Of a DNA stretch of 64,000 nt, positions 30,745 to 40,413 are shown piece by piece. The DNA comes from Yponomeuta sedellus (taxonomy: Eukaryota; Arthropoda; Insecta; Lepidoptera; Yponomeutidae). The stretch covers positions 9,743,321-9,807,320 of the forward strand of contig OW203751.1 of assembly GCA_934045075.1 (NCBI GenBank), in the 5' to 3' direction. A model generated the notes under the pieces. The model made no database searches and was not told the origin of the DNA. It saw nothing but the letters and a program-made list of their open reading frames with translations. Position 1 is the first letter of the stretch, and each line of letters starts with the position of its first letter. The translations under genes and the position numbers were made by a program.

Positions 30745-30895
30745 TTTTTAAAAACCTATGTAGAGACTAAAAATTCCACCCATGCCGGGACTCGAACCCG
30801 CGACCTTTGGCTTACCGAGCGTACTTTGCTTACTTTGGCTTACATCAGTGAAATTTCTAACTTCTTTACAATACTCTCTGTATTACGTACAGACA
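30745..30895 (-). mobile_element. T1 single module, degenerate
   Basis: T1 ends kept; the A-box half of the module has been lost. Confidence 0.65.
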
Positions 30896-30974
30896 GCAAT
30901 AAATTATTAGTTATTAATAGAATAATATTAATTACATGAAATAAACTTCACACATTAAAACTTAATCATTATTA

Positions 30975-31205
30975 TGTACTTCGCAAGGCGTCTCAAGCCG
31001 TTGGTGGCGGCTGTCATGTAATGACGTCGTTAAGCCACGACAGAGGCCTTATGGGCGGCTTGATAACTTCTGACGGTAAGGCCCTCCACTGTCTTGCAAA
31101 GCGCCACAAACCTAGACTTGGCCCCCGTGGTGGAGTATGGCCTAACCTTCCTGCGATGCAGGAAGAGACCCGTGCCCCAGCAGTGGGGATATACATGTGT
31201 TCATA
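30975..31205 (+). mobile_element. 5S-derived SINE A, 5' truncated
   Basis: From TACTTCGCAAGGCG to GTGGGGATATACATG. Confidence 0.75.
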
Positions 31206-31361
31206 TCGATCGATTATTACGTATATATACCAAAAAGATCTCCGCTCAGATTTATGCCATGGTTGAGACACGGCGCTGATTTTCAGCGGATGCCCTACAC
31301 TTACATACTAAAACATTTGTCAATAACAAATTATTTCGAGATGAACACGGAGTACGGAACA

Positions 31362-31567
31362 ATTTTAGTCCACTGCTGGACATAGCCCTCCGGGGTACTG
31401 CCCATAATCCCCACGCTGGGCATGCGGGTTGGGTATCGCAGTTTGGTGGAATTGTACTTGAGGGGGGCGCTGCTGCCCACCCCCCAGTTTGTGTCTCTTT
31501 AGTCGCCTTTTACGACACCCGCGGGAAGAATTTGGGTTGGTGCTATTCTCTAGGCCGACACCACACT
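31362..31567 (-). mobile_element. RTE-derived non-autonomous element
   Basis: Full 5' end on minus (GTGTGGTGTCGGCCTAGAG) but the last bases of the tail are missing. Confidence 0.7.
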
Positions 31568-31905
31568 GCAGCAATATTTCTTATACATATACTAAAATAT
31601 TATATCGAAACCGCAATTGATATTTTTATTCTTTTTTATTTTGCCGCAAATTAATTAAAAGTATACGCTCTGTGTGAAGGCCTGCGTCCTGCAGTGGGAC
31701 TTTTGTAGGCTAAATTAAACTCCACACTACATCATTGTTATTCTAAGCCGGCTGGAAAGGCTGACTATGTAACCGGACACAGGTATTTTCAGCTCCCCAC
31801 ACAATCATGGTAAAAGGCCATCCATAATACGGGCGAGACACACCTGTCGGCGACGGGGTGCTATTATTTTGCAGATCTTTAAAAAAAATACAGTCTGATA
31901 GCTTT
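31568..31905. other. Mostly unassigned DNA
   Basis: 31680-31712 (GGCCTGCGTCCTGCAGTGGG) is a short LINE tail-like piece. Confidence 0.35.
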
Positions 31906-31911
31906 TAGAAT

Positions 31912-31990
31912 ATAGATAGATAGATAGAGAACACTTTATTGCACAACCAGAAAAATATTACAACCATGATTGTAATATACCTCAACCAAA
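31912..31990 (-). mobile_element. SINE/LINE tail with (TCTA)n
   Basis: GATAGATAGAGAACACTTTA on plus, ATTGCACAACC after it. Confidence 0.5.
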
Positions 31991-32039
31991 TATATCTATA
32001 TTATATAGATATAATATAAAGAATATTATATCTATATAT

Positions 32040-32082
32040 ACATACTCACACATACACACACACACACACACATACACACATT
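32040..32082. repeat. (CA)n microsatellite
   Basis: CA repeats with TA and TC interruptions. Confidence 0.9.
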
Positions 32083-32369
32083 ATGGCATACAACATAATA
32101 ATAATAATTAAACTAATCATTTCATTCATTTTTAATCACTAGGTCTTTTTGAAATGTCCTAGCTCTAGCAAGTTTCTCTGTTTTTGCTTTGTATAAAATT
32201 TATAACTCTTTGTTTTACTTTTTTGTATGGTACATTGTTTAGCACTAATTTGCATCTGATTGTTACACTTAGTTAAGGGAAGACACTTGCTCTTGACGCT
32301 CCTAGTTCGAGAGCTTCATAAATAACTGTGGCAAATTGAATTTCTCAATAAAGATATTTCTATTTCTAT

Positions 32370-32460
32370 ATCTATATTTGGTTGTACACAGAAATTACAG
32401 TAGCAGAACTTATATAAAAATATAGTACAAATGGCGGCCTTATTACTAAAAGCATTTTTT
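32370..32460 (-). mobile_element. SINE/LINE tail relic
   Basis: TTGTACACAGAAATTACAGT and GGCGGCCTTATTACTAAAAG, repeated at 36625-36694. Confidence 0.5.
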
Positions 32461-32530
32461 TCCAGGCAACCATAGACGGAGACATGAAAGAAATTAGAGA
32501 CGGGTAGTCGGTGCAATAAAGAAGTAGTGA

Positions 32531-32704
32531 AATTAGGAAATATACCTCGGGCCCTAGAATAGGCTTCGCCAGTTTTCGCCGGTTTTCTTACTGATGATCG
32601 AGTTCTGATTTCGAAATTAAGTGTCATATTAGTTCCGATATTTCTATTACACGAATATATCCGATTCTATCCGATAGTAGCCGAGGTATATTGTAAAAGC
32701 TAAC
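32531..32704. mobile_element. MITE V1, left copy
   Basis: From GGAAATATACCTCGGG to TATATTGTAAAAGCTAAC. Confidence 0.75.
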
Positions 32705-32708
32705 AGAC

Positions 32709-32881
32709 TTTAGCTTTTAGAATATACCCCGGGCTCTAGAGTGGGCTTCGGTTTTCGCCGAAAGCACACGAGTGTAACACTACTTCCTGCTCTGATTTCG
32801 AAATTAAGTGTCATAATAATTCCGATATTTCTATTACACGATTCTATCCGATAGTAGCCGAGGTATATTGTAAAAGTTAGC
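32709..32881. mobile_element. MITE V1, right copy (empty site)
   Basis: From TTTAGCTTTTAGAATATACC to its approximate complement. It lacks the insertion present at 25636-25848, so CACTACTTCCTG is the unoccupied target. Confidence 0.8.
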
Positions 32882-33085
32882 TGTATCTTAACAAAATCAA
32901 GGTTTAGTTAAGGTTAAGTTTAGGTTTAGTTCCATTTTTATCATTAATTATTATTATTATTATAAATATTTAAGATATCACAATGTTTGTATAATATATA
33001 AGTTACTTTACTATTAAATAAACTTCCCTTTTTATCTAAAATGAAAACACTAAATCACAATAAATATATATATTGCACGGTGCTT

Positions 33086-33088
<3 letters not shown>

Positions 33089-33130
<42 letters not shown>
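33089..33130. repeat. (CA)n microsatellite
   Basis: About 20 uninterrupted CA units. Confidence 0.95.
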
Positions 33131-33133
<3 letters not shown>

Positions 33134-33311
33134 GTTCATGTACAATTGCTACTTGTAACTTCCTGTTCAACTCAACTAAAAAAAGATAGTTGAGAAAGAA
33201 TTTAAGTACTGTAAGTTTTGTGAGGACCTAGGGATCTGTCAGGAGTCCTGATTACTCGAATTGTATATATTTCGTACCTCTGTGAGTGTGGATAGGAAGT
33301 ATTTATATGCC

Positions 33312-33400
33312 AGACTGCCTTGGTCTAGCGGTATCACGTTTAGTTACCATGCCGAAGGACGTAGGTACGATTTCCACTAGGGGCCGCCGCCGTTCAAAAT
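33312..33400 (+). mobile_element. tRNA-derived SINE head
   Basis: CCTTGGTCTAGCGG as A-box region and GGTACGATTTCCACTAGGGG as degenerate B box. The hAT element lies 20 bases downstream. Confidence 0.55.
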
Positions 33401-33419
33401 CAAGTTATTTCAACACCAC

Positions 33420-34032
33420 CAGTGTTGCCAATTTAGCGACTTTGTCGCTAGAAATGACGACTTTTGTGAGAGCCTTAGCGACAAGAAAAAAGTTTTGACG
33501 ACAAAAATAATTTAGCGACTTAGCTGACGACTTATTAACCTGAAGATTTCGTTAAGTACAAGATAACAAAATATGCCTACCACCATTTGTTACTTACTCA
33601 AACGTCTAATTCAACTGAGCCATATGAGAATGAGGACGAAGAAGTGTTTAATTTATCTAGTGATGGCGAAGAATAATTTTTAATTATTAAATATCGTATT
33701 TCTTACGTAGTACATTCTTTTTCACGTGCCTCCCCCCCCCCCTTTATTTTTGGTTGCCAATGGTCTCCGGGGCCTATTTCATAAAAGAACAATTCATTGT
33801 TTAACAAGACAAGTCGACATACACTGCAAAGTTGATTACACTACAGATTAACAAGTAGACTCTGCTACGCAATGTACGTCGAATTGTTACAATAAACTAC
33901 GAATTGCAGCTTTATGAAACGCGGCCCAGAAGGAAATCCGGGAGCGGACTTTAGTTCAATCAGTTTTAGCGACTTCCTAGCGACTTATGATATAAATCTA
34001 GCGAGACGAATTTACTGGAGTTGGCAACACTG
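33420..34032 (+). mobile_element. hAT-type DNA transposon remnant
   Basis: 12-bp inverted ends CAGTGTTGCCAA and TTGGCAACACTG with an exact 8-bp duplication AACACCAC (33412-33419 and 34033-34040). Both sub-terminal regions repeat AGCGACTT, as expected of transposase-binding sites. An acidic coding tail (EPYENEDEEVFNLSSDGEE then TAA near 33676) may be the end of a lost transposase. Confidence 0.8.
33769..33927. mobile_element. MITE nested in the hAT element
   Basis: Inverted ends GGGGCCTATTTCATAAA and TTTATGAAACGCGGCCC. No clear duplication. Related halves at 37778-37870 and 38445-38508. Confidence 0.65.
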
Positions 34033-34076
34033 AACACCACTTCACATTCTAGTAAGCCTATGTCGTCTATACGAAG

Positions 34077-34421
34077 CGCACGAGGCTTAGTGGAACCGAG
34101 TAATTGGGACTAATCACTAGGAATACAACACCAGGCGCGGTCAGGAGGATGGGTGACCGTCCAGTGACTACCGCAAGTGGCATTGTTGCCGATAGCTTCC
34201 GTGCTTCGCAACGTAGCTATAGGTTGTTGCCGGCTGTCAGCCGCTAAGCCAAGTCAGAGGCCTTATGGGCGGCTGGATAACTTATGACAGTAAGGCCCGC
34301 CACTGTCTTACAATCCTGCACTATCCCGGACTCGGTCCCCGTGGTGGAGTATGGCCTAACCTTACTGCCGTGCAGAAAGAGACCCGTGCCCCAGCAGTGG
34401 GGACACAAGGTTGATATCGAC
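34077..34421 (+). mobile_element. 5S-derived SINE A, near full length, divergent
   Basis: Head with CACGAGGCTTAGTGGAACC and AGGATGGGTGACCG; the A-box segment is altered; tail present. Confidence 0.75.
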
Positions 34422-34994
34422 GAAGAACATCGTTCTCTATCGATAAATCAACAGCAAAACTATCTTTTTGGCATGTAAGGCCGGATTCGCCGCAACGGGA
34501 TCTCCCAATTCCACTTCCCACACCCCGTTAAACTTTGACCCCGATCGCTAATTACTGTCGTGACACCAAATTACCACTGAACTACTGCTCATATTTCCCG
34601 CGCTAATGTGACAGCGACCCGCCATTTTGCGTGAGCCATCACTTGGTCTGGAAATATTTAATTTGGGTCATCCATATCGTAGTAAGTACGCACACACGTA
34701 ACGTAGAATATCCAAATCCCCAGTGCTAGGAAGATAATTAATTTAATTTTGTTGTTTATTTTTTTACATTAAGGAAATGCAGTGGGCTTGCTAGCGCCAG
34801 CATGAAAAACTAGTTACTTGTTATACAATAGTGCAAAGTTGCTTTTTTAATCGCATGCTCAATGCAATAGAGATGAGAGATGATGAAGTTTGAATAATAT
34901 GACGTCATAATAAAATGGCGCGCGCAAACCAAATTAAAAAAGGTTGTATGATAAATTCGGCACCATGGAGGTAGAAGTAAATAGGTTTAATGAT
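34422..34994. other. Unassigned DNA
   Basis: Nothing recognised. Confidence 0.4.
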
Positions 34995-35085
34995 TTTAAA
35001 ACCTATTTAGAGGCTAAAACTTCCACCCATGCCGGGATTCGAACCCGCGACCTCTGGCGTCCGTGCCAGCGCTCTTTCCGTAATA
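34995..35085 (-). mobile_element. T1 fragment
   Basis: Antisense 3' end and most of the module. Confidence 0.7.
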
Positions 35086-35284
35086 TACTAGGACTTTAAC
35101 CGATTAAAACGGCCGTTTATAGCGAAATCATTAATAATAATACTTTTCGCACACGAACATTTCAAAGAAAGAAAGAAAACATTTATTTAAATTGCCAGAA
35201 ATGCACACACATAAAAAATAACACAATTATGGGAAAAATGCACATCAATATGAGAAAGTAAAAAAGAAACATCTTTATACTATT

Positions 35285-35352
35285 TTTTTTTAATGCACTA
35301 ACCCGTGCTAAGGACAAATTTAAAAATGTTTAGCCTCTAAATAGGTTTTTAA
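35285..35352. mobile_element. T1 palindromic tip
   Basis: An antisense 3' tip (GCACTAACCCGTGCTAAGG) is followed by sense TAGCCTCTAAATAGG. Confidence 0.65.
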
Positions 35353-35504
35353 GAAACATCTTCTTACAAATTCTTGTAAGAAGAATTCTTTCACAGGATA
35401 TATGTGCACAAAATAATAATTTAATCTGTAGTAATTTTTATTTGTTTCAAATACAGGGATGTAAATACCGTTGAAGAAACGTTTTTCAAGTCGTCTTCGT
35501 TTTT

Positions 35505-35720
35505 AACGCCGCTGGACGTAAAAGGCCTAGCACGTCAGCTCGTCGGGTTGAAACGCCGCCCGTTTCTGCCTGGAAATATTTTCCGCGAATTCCGCCCCGT
35601 TTCGCGGTAGTTCGCGCTTATTTTTCAGCGACAAAAAGCGGTAGTGCGACAGTATATTTCAGTTAGTGAGGGCGAGAGGGCGCGGGCGCGGTCGACCGGC
35701 CCCACCTTCCCCGGGCTAGT
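35505..35720 (+). promoter_or_regulatory. CpG-rich island with initiator-like sites
   Basis: The strongest GC- and CpG-rich stretch here, not matching any repeat in the window. It holds TTTCAGTTAGTG (arthropod initiator-like TCAGTT) at about 35658-35669. No TATA box. A host-gene promoter is possible but no exon is recognised downstream before repeat R. Confidence 0.3.
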
Positions 35721-35739
35721 TTGCTGCGACTCTTTTTGC

Positions 35740-35925
35740 AATTCAATTCAATACAATTTATTTCAACGTAAAGAATTTACATTATATTTGCTCAATGTCA
35801 AAGTACAATGTAACATAAAAGTGAAAGCCGCTGCCTTTGGGCCGTAGCGTAGTGGAGAAAAAGGCAGCGGGGAAAAAACTCCACCATCTGACCTCTGACC
35901 ATCTTTTCTCAACTTCACAAATGTA
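35740..35925 (-). repeat. Repeat family R
   Basis: See 20230-20365; here with CTTTGGGCCGTAGCGTAGTG. Confidence 0.6.
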
Positions 35926-35934
35926 CATAATTAT

Positions 35935-36263
35935 GTTCTTTTTAATGCACTAACCCGTGCTAAGGATAATTTTAAAAACCTATTTACAGGCAGCAAAGTA
36001 ATTTGAATCACTTGCAGCCCCGAGTACCTACTTTGCAGTTAGGTTTTATGTCGCTACCTGAACGTAATATAGAGTATATTGTAAAGAGGTTCGAAATTTC
36101 ACTGACACCGGTAAGTGTCTATTAGCTCAGTTGGAAGAGCGCTGGCACGGTTAGCCAGAGGTCGCGGGTTCGAGTCCCGGCGTGGGTGGTCTTTCTAGCA
36201 TCTAAATAGGTTTTTAAAGTTGTCGTTAGCACGGGTTAGTGCATTAAAAAAGAATATAATCAG
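35935..36263 (+). mobile_element. T1 element with inverted 5' arm
   Basis: An antisense tip (35935-35990) switches to an interior piece, module (36119-36188) and sense 3' end. The module keeps a clean A box TTAGCTCAGTTGGAAGAGCG and B box GGTTCGAGTCC. Confidence 0.75.
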
Positions 36264-36292
36264 CTATTATAAAATAAACAACCCCCATAAGG

Positions 36293-36770
36293 GGGTTGAT
36301 AACTTCTGACAGTGAGGCCCGCCACTGTCTTACAATGAATCTTACACCAACCCGGACTTGGCCCCCGCGGTGGAGTAGATAGATAGCATATTATTTATTG
36401 CTTAACAGGGATTTGCTGAAAATCAGCGCTGTGTTCAACACAACATTTATGCTGAGCGAATTCCTTTTTATCAATATCCTAAGTTTGTATAATAAATTAT
36501 TAAGTATACTATTTTTATTTTTAATGCACTAACCCGTGCTAAGGACAAATTTAGCCTCTAAATAGGTTTTTAAATTGTTAAGTTTTTTTTTTATGTGATA
36601 ATGATAAATAAATGTTTTTTCAATTTCAATATTGTACACAGAAATTACAGTAACAGAAATTATATAAAAAATATAGTACTAATGGCGGCCTTAAGGAGTA
36701 TGGCCTAACCTGACGGCTATGCAGGAAGAGACCTGTACCCCAGCAGTGGGGGCATACAAGGGTTGAAATC
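36293..36770 (+). mobile_element. 5S-derived SINE A, split copy
   Basis: 36293-36377 and 36695-36770 are consecutive parts of one SINE (GGTGGAGTA overlaps the break). The 320 bases between hold a V repeat, a T1 palindromic tip (36505-36572) and a SINE tail. Confidence 0.65.
36405..36475 (+). repeat. Repeat family V
   Basis: GCTGAAAATCAGCGCTGTG within the split 5S SINE. Confidence 0.5.
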
Positions 36771-37119
36771 GAGGCGTTGTGGGTCGGACGGGAGCAACCC
36801 TTTCGTGCAAACAACACCGGCGGACACCCGAGGTGCGGACGAGTGCATTAGCGCTGAATTAAATTAAATGGACACCGGCTTACCGCCCCGGGGTAGACAG
36901 GGCGGTTAATAGGTACATATATAGCAATTCGTTTGTTCAGGCGATCCGATCAGCAACGTATTCGGGAATGCAATGGCTCCGTAACGTTAAGCCACTTTCA
37001 AACCCCACTCGGTTTCTCTTTTCTTTTTAAAACTACCCTTCAATATTTTTACTGTTTTTGCTTGTCGACTTAATGTTTGCATACCCACAGTCAATAATTC
37101 TTCAATGACAGGTAGCTGG

Positions 37120-37275
37120 TCCGTGCTTCGCAAGGCACGCTAAGCCGTTGGTGCCGGCTGTCATGTAATGGCAGTCGTTAAGCCATTTCAAAGGCCTTAT
37201 GGGCGGCTCGAAAACTTCTGACAGTAAGGCCCGCCACTATCTTACAATCCTCCCCCAACTCGGACTTGGCCCCAA
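37120..37275 (+). mobile_element. 5S-derived SINE A, internal part
   Basis: CCGTGCTTCGCAAGGCACGC to GACTTGGCCCC; both ends missing. Confidence 0.75.
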
Positions 37276-37411
37276 AGACACAGGACTTATATCTTAAAAT
37301 ATGTTTAATCTTTCTTTTTTCTCTCTTTCTCTGTCTAAGAGAATACCTGTGCCCTGCTGTGGGACTTATACGTATATTCTACATAAAAAAATTAAATAAA
37401 AATATATTCGG

Positions 37412-37640
37412 AGTTGAATGTGAGTGGAAGGGTAAGGGTCGTCCCAGGCGGACATACATCGACCAGATAGGGGATGTATTAGCAAAGGGAAAGATAAAAA
37501 GTACCCGGAACCGGCGTGCGTGCATGCAACGACTTATGAACGTTCATGAAGCGAAAGTGATCTGTCAAGTGACAAGTGACAGTCCCTGGTCTCTGCCTAC
37601 CCCTCTGGGATACAGACGTGAGGTTATGTATGTATGTATG
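37412..37640 (+). pseudogene. Non-LTR reverse transcriptase C-terminal fragment
   Basis: GKGRPRRTYIDQIGDVLAKG and RNRRACMQRLMNVHEAKVIC, then a deletion relative to 28685-28925. Confidence 0.65.
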
Positions 37641-37777
37641 TATTCAGAGTTCATCGTCTACTTGACTCTCCCGTTTGCTTTAGCAATTTTCCTTGGTAAG
37701 GGTGGTCTGGAAAAAGGGTGGTCCGAATTGAATCTTTGTGATGTTGGTAGCAGGATTATTTGAGAAAATATGGCCTT

Positions 37778-37870
37778 TTCCATAGACCTACAATTCACGG
37801 TTTATTAGGACAAGTCGATATACATTGCAAAGTAGATTAACCCACAGTTTAACAAGTAGAAAGGCGGCTG
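37778..37870. mobile_element. MITE half (relative of 33769-33927)
   Basis: ACAAGTCGATATACATTGCA and AACAAGTAGA; the other half may be 38445-38508 (ACTGCGCCCAGACC), the two being split by later insertions. Confidence 0.5.
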
Positions 37871-37989
37871 CGCAAAGTAGATAGGCAGATAGATAAAAAC
37901 TTGATTGTATCCTGCCATCGAAATTCCATTGCATTTAACAGATAAGCACATAACATCGTAGACCCCGTCTTCGCTTACCATCAGGCGTG

Positions 37990-38125
37990 ACTGGGGTCAA
38001 GTGTAAACTGTCCTACTAGAAAAAGAAAACATAAAAATGGAAACTACACAGATATTTACTAAACACTCTTTGGTTAAAAAATATCTGGTTTCCATTACAG
38101 ACGGCGTCCTTATCACCTTCCAGAC
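37990..38125 (-). mobile_element. SINE/LINE tail relic
   Basis: AAAAATGGAAACTACACAGA and CAGACGGCGTCCTTATCACC on plus, as at 17485. Confidence 0.45.
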
Positions 38126-38144
38126 AATCTTTACAATTGTCAAT

Positions 38145-38440
38145 TGTAGACGTAATACAGAGAATATTGTAAGGAGGTTCGAAATGTCACATGGAAAAGG
38201 CGGAATCAGTCTTGCCAACACTATAAAAAAATAATAAGTAGCTAAGCCTAGTCGAATCGAGTGATTGGTGAAAATTAAATTAAAAATTTAACTTAACTAT
38301 AAGTGCAATATAACAGCTTAGGAGACAGTCGAGTCGCCCATTAGCTCAGTTGGAAAGAGCGCTGGCACGGTTAGCCAGAGGTCGCGGGTGCGAATCCCGG
38401 CATGGGTGTAATTTTTGGCCTCTAAATAGGTTTTTTAAAA
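38145..38440 (+). mobile_element. T1 element split by repeat W
   Basis: 38145-38186 (GTAATACAGAGAATATTG) and 38329-38440 (module and 3' end) are separated by repeat W (38190-38325). Confidence 0.65.
38190..38325 (+). repeat. Repeat W, copy 1
   Basis: About 140 bp shared with 39315-39475: CATGGAAAAGGCGGAATCAG, ACACTATAAAAAA, and CTAGTCGAATCGAGTGATTG, the last resembling the 5S-SINE head. Confidence 0.6.
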
Positions 38441-38844
38441 TCTTTACAATGTACATTGAACTGTTATAATAGACCAAGAGTTGTAGTTTTCTGAAACTGC
38501 GCCCAGACCAAAAAAATAACAGGGCAAAACAGATTTTCAACATTTCCCGTTAAACTAAAAGAGCACTATTTCACACGGAAGTAAAAACTTTTAAGTGATG
38601 TCTAGTTGCATGAAGTTTGAGCAGAGAGAGCTCTAGAGTAAAGTTTTTTAAAAACTGCACAGGATTCCAGCATCTGAGGCGGCAATGAACAATAAACTCG
38701 GGATGGGTACTATACAGGGTTACTATTATACAAGGCGCAACAAGATTAAATTGAAGTAAAGCTGGTGGAACTGTGTACGGCTCTTCCACACAGAGTTGGG
38801 AGAAATATAAGTGAAAGGCCGGAATTCATTGATTGATTGAGGGG

Positions 38845-39090
38845 CTGCAAGTGATGCAAATAACTTCAGTCAGATGTCGCTGCCTGTACGTAATACAGAG
38901 AATATTGTAAAGAGGTTCGAAATTTCACTGATTCCGATGAGTCACCCATTGGCTCAGTTGGAAAGAGCGCTGGCACGGATAGCCAGAGGTAGCGGGTTCG
39001 AATCCCGGCATGGGTGGAATTTTTAGCCTCTAAATAGGTTTTTTAAAATTGTCCATATAACTGGTTAGTCCATTAAAAATAATATAATTG
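38845..39090 (+). mobile_element. T1 element, interior part plus module
   Basis: From GCTGCAAGTGATGCAAATAA to the T1 3' end; module at 38943-39016. Confidence 0.75.
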
Positions 39091-39314
39091 ATTGAAGACG
39101 TTTATTCAAACAAAAATACAGAAGTTGGTTTCTGCCAAACTGCATAACAGTTTGTTGGCAAATGCTCCTGGTTTTACAAATTAAAGTTTTTTTACACGCT
39201 AGGCACATATAAATCCTAAGAAAGATATTTTAAGACTCCCTACATACTAACGTCTTGCTCGCCCTACGCCTAAGTTCACATCTTTTACTTCAACGTGTTA
39301 TAAACACAGCAAAG

Positions 39315-39475
39315 TCATGGAAAGGGCGGAACCAGTCTTTCCAACACTATAAAAAAAGCAGCTAATAGCTAAGCCTAGTCGAATCAAGTGATTGGTGTGA
39401 AACCGAAAATGAAAAATGTAATTTAACTATAAGTGCGATATAACAGAGTATCAGCTTAACAGAGACAGTCTTAAA
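39315..39475 (+). repeat. Repeat W, copy 2
   Basis: See 38190-38325; diverged by indels near AAAAAGCAGCTAATAGC. Confidence 0.6.
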
Positions 39476-39924
39476 TCGAAATATTTACAGAATAATTTAC
39501 CATATTTAGGCCCCACACTAGGCAAGCCTGTATCGTGGGTTGCCATAGTACTACAGTATATATATTCTTACTTGTCCAATTTAGTAAACAAGATTATACC
39601 CTTAAAGTGTGACTTTTTAGTCCAAAACTGCCATATTTCCATAAATGAAGTAACCTGGAACACTCTTTTAGATAACACGCTGCCAATTTTATAAACATAG
39701 TTCACGAATTTGCGAGAAAATGTCTAGTTTAGGCATCTAATCCCAATTTTAAGGTTAGAATCTTGTTTACTAAATTGGACAAGTAAGAATAAATAGACTG
39801 TAGTGTTTAACGTATTGGGTCGAAGGCAGGAAGGTTTGGTGTTTGGTGTAGCGAACTCCTCGCTGTTTGGTTTTTTATATCGTTTAAAAAAAATACCTAG
39901 CTTGTTAAAATTAAAAAAAGAATA

Positions 39925-40017
39925 AATACCTAGTAACACCTAGTTTGAATTGTAACGTTCTTTAAGCCGCAGCTTCTGCGCTACTTTGAATAAAACCTTT
40001 TCATTTCATTTCAAAAT
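39925..40017 (+). mobile_element. 5'-truncated 3' end of the LINE at 40213
   Basis: GTTTGAATTGTAACGTTC and GAATAAAACCTTTTCATTTC match the LINE 3' end in the opposite orientation, about 200 bp away. Confidence 0.75.
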
Positions 40018-40413
40018 TCTTTAATATGTCAGTTATGTTTTGAAATATTTTTAGTTATATATGAAACGGGTCAAATCGCGATTATTTATTAGGTAAAACG
40101 TAATTACCTTATTTCCCGACGTTTCGGCAGCGTTACAGTGTTGTGTGTCGGCCAGCTGCGAAAAACTAAAAGTGACTACCCACAATAATTGACTGTACTC
40201 GCCACTTCAGTCTGAAATGAAATGAAATGAAATGAAAAGGTTTTATTCAAATTAGCACAGAAACTGCGGCTTAATGAACGTTACAATTCAAACTAGGTGT
40301 CCATTTCAAAATCTAGATCATTTAGGAGAAAAAATGGACAAAAAAACTCCTAACTTAGTCTTTTCAAAAGTCCTTAATTAACATAGTTTACATAATTATT
40401 TTGAACACAGAAC

